Assembly: GCA_036768485.1 (NCBI GenBank)
Contig: JAVLUZ010000153.1
Location: forward strand, 1 to 64,000
Reading direction: 5' to 3'
Origin: Mermis nigrescens
Lineage: Eukaryota; Nematoda; Enoplea; Mermithida; Mermithidae
Length of the DNA: 64,000 bases
The stretch's first letter is position 1. Each line of letters opens with the position of its first letter. Of the stretch, positions 63,862 through 64,000 are shown in pieces. Below the pieces are notes generated by a model. It was not told where the DNA came from. It ran no database searches and worked only from the letters and a program-made list of their open reading frames with translations. A program made the translations under genes and the position numbers.

Positions 63862-64000
63862 CAGTGTTTTTTTTGTACAAGGTCCGTTGGTACATGTACA
63901 AAGATGGTCCCAAAAGTCTTTTGTACATTTTGTACATGCAAAATTTTTGTATACTATAATATAGTACAGTAGCGATTTTAGTGTGGTAAAACACGGGTTT
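63862..64000. mobile_element. left end of a CACTG-T8-GTACAA family element, cut by the window edge
   Basis: CAGTGTTTTTTTTGTACAAG, then sequence matching the complement of 52560-52670 (TTTGTACATTTTGTACAT, AGTAGCGATTTTAGTGTGG). Confidence 0.7.

Overview
The window is 64 kb of AT-rich animal nuclear DNA. It has a spliced host gene, non-LTR and LTR retrotransposons, mariner/Tc1 transposons and many small hAT-type inverted-repeat elements. Intron density, the element mix and codon use suggest an invertebrate, most likely an arthropod, but nothing here fixes the species. There is one short assembly gap (17 N at 11354-11370). Nearly everything left of 38.6 kb is transposon sequence. The only confidently identified host gene is the C-terminal half of a WDR43/Utp5 homologue (ribosome biogenesis), in six exons from 38680 to 58797 on the + strand.

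Region 1 (0.47-11.25 kb) is a stack of insertions. An unclassified module, intact at 34825-35262, is split here into 470-705 and 10576-10790. Between the halves lies a + strand LINE (family C), itself split around two - strand LINEs (families A and B). A 2.7 kb hAT-type foldback element with a perfect 8-bp target duplication sits in the tail of LINE A and carries two further insertions.

Region 2 (11.37-26.25 kb) is a Ty3/gypsy-type retroelement on the + strand with an odd gene order: gag, then a broken envelope-glycoprotein-like region, then protease-RT-RNaseH-integrase, then a third ORF resembling a diverged 3'-5' exonuclease domain. The envelope-like region is interrupted by a foreign LTR (14227-20432). 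Within that LTR sits a 5.5 kb tandem array of 177-bp units, 31 of which hold a complete tRNA-like gene with A box, B box and T5 stop. A plain copy of the same LTR, without the array, lies inverted at 26259-26921.

Region 3 (26.93-34.24 kb) is a - strand LTR retrotransposon with about 1.15 kb LTRs, gag and protease, two unrecognised overlapping ORFs, and no visible RT, RNase H or integrase.

Region 4 (35-64 kb) is the WDR43 locus and its downstream flank. Introns and flank are full of hAT-like miniature and foldback elements, many with exact 8-bp target duplications, and a recurrent GC palindrome (core GGCGCGAAGCGCC). There is also a broken mariner (53446-54997), a structurally complete Tc1/mariner element with a 366-residue DD37E-type transposase (60623-61948), and a possible convergent host gene end on the - strand near 59.06-59.47 kb.

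All identifications come from reading the sequence. No database search was possible.
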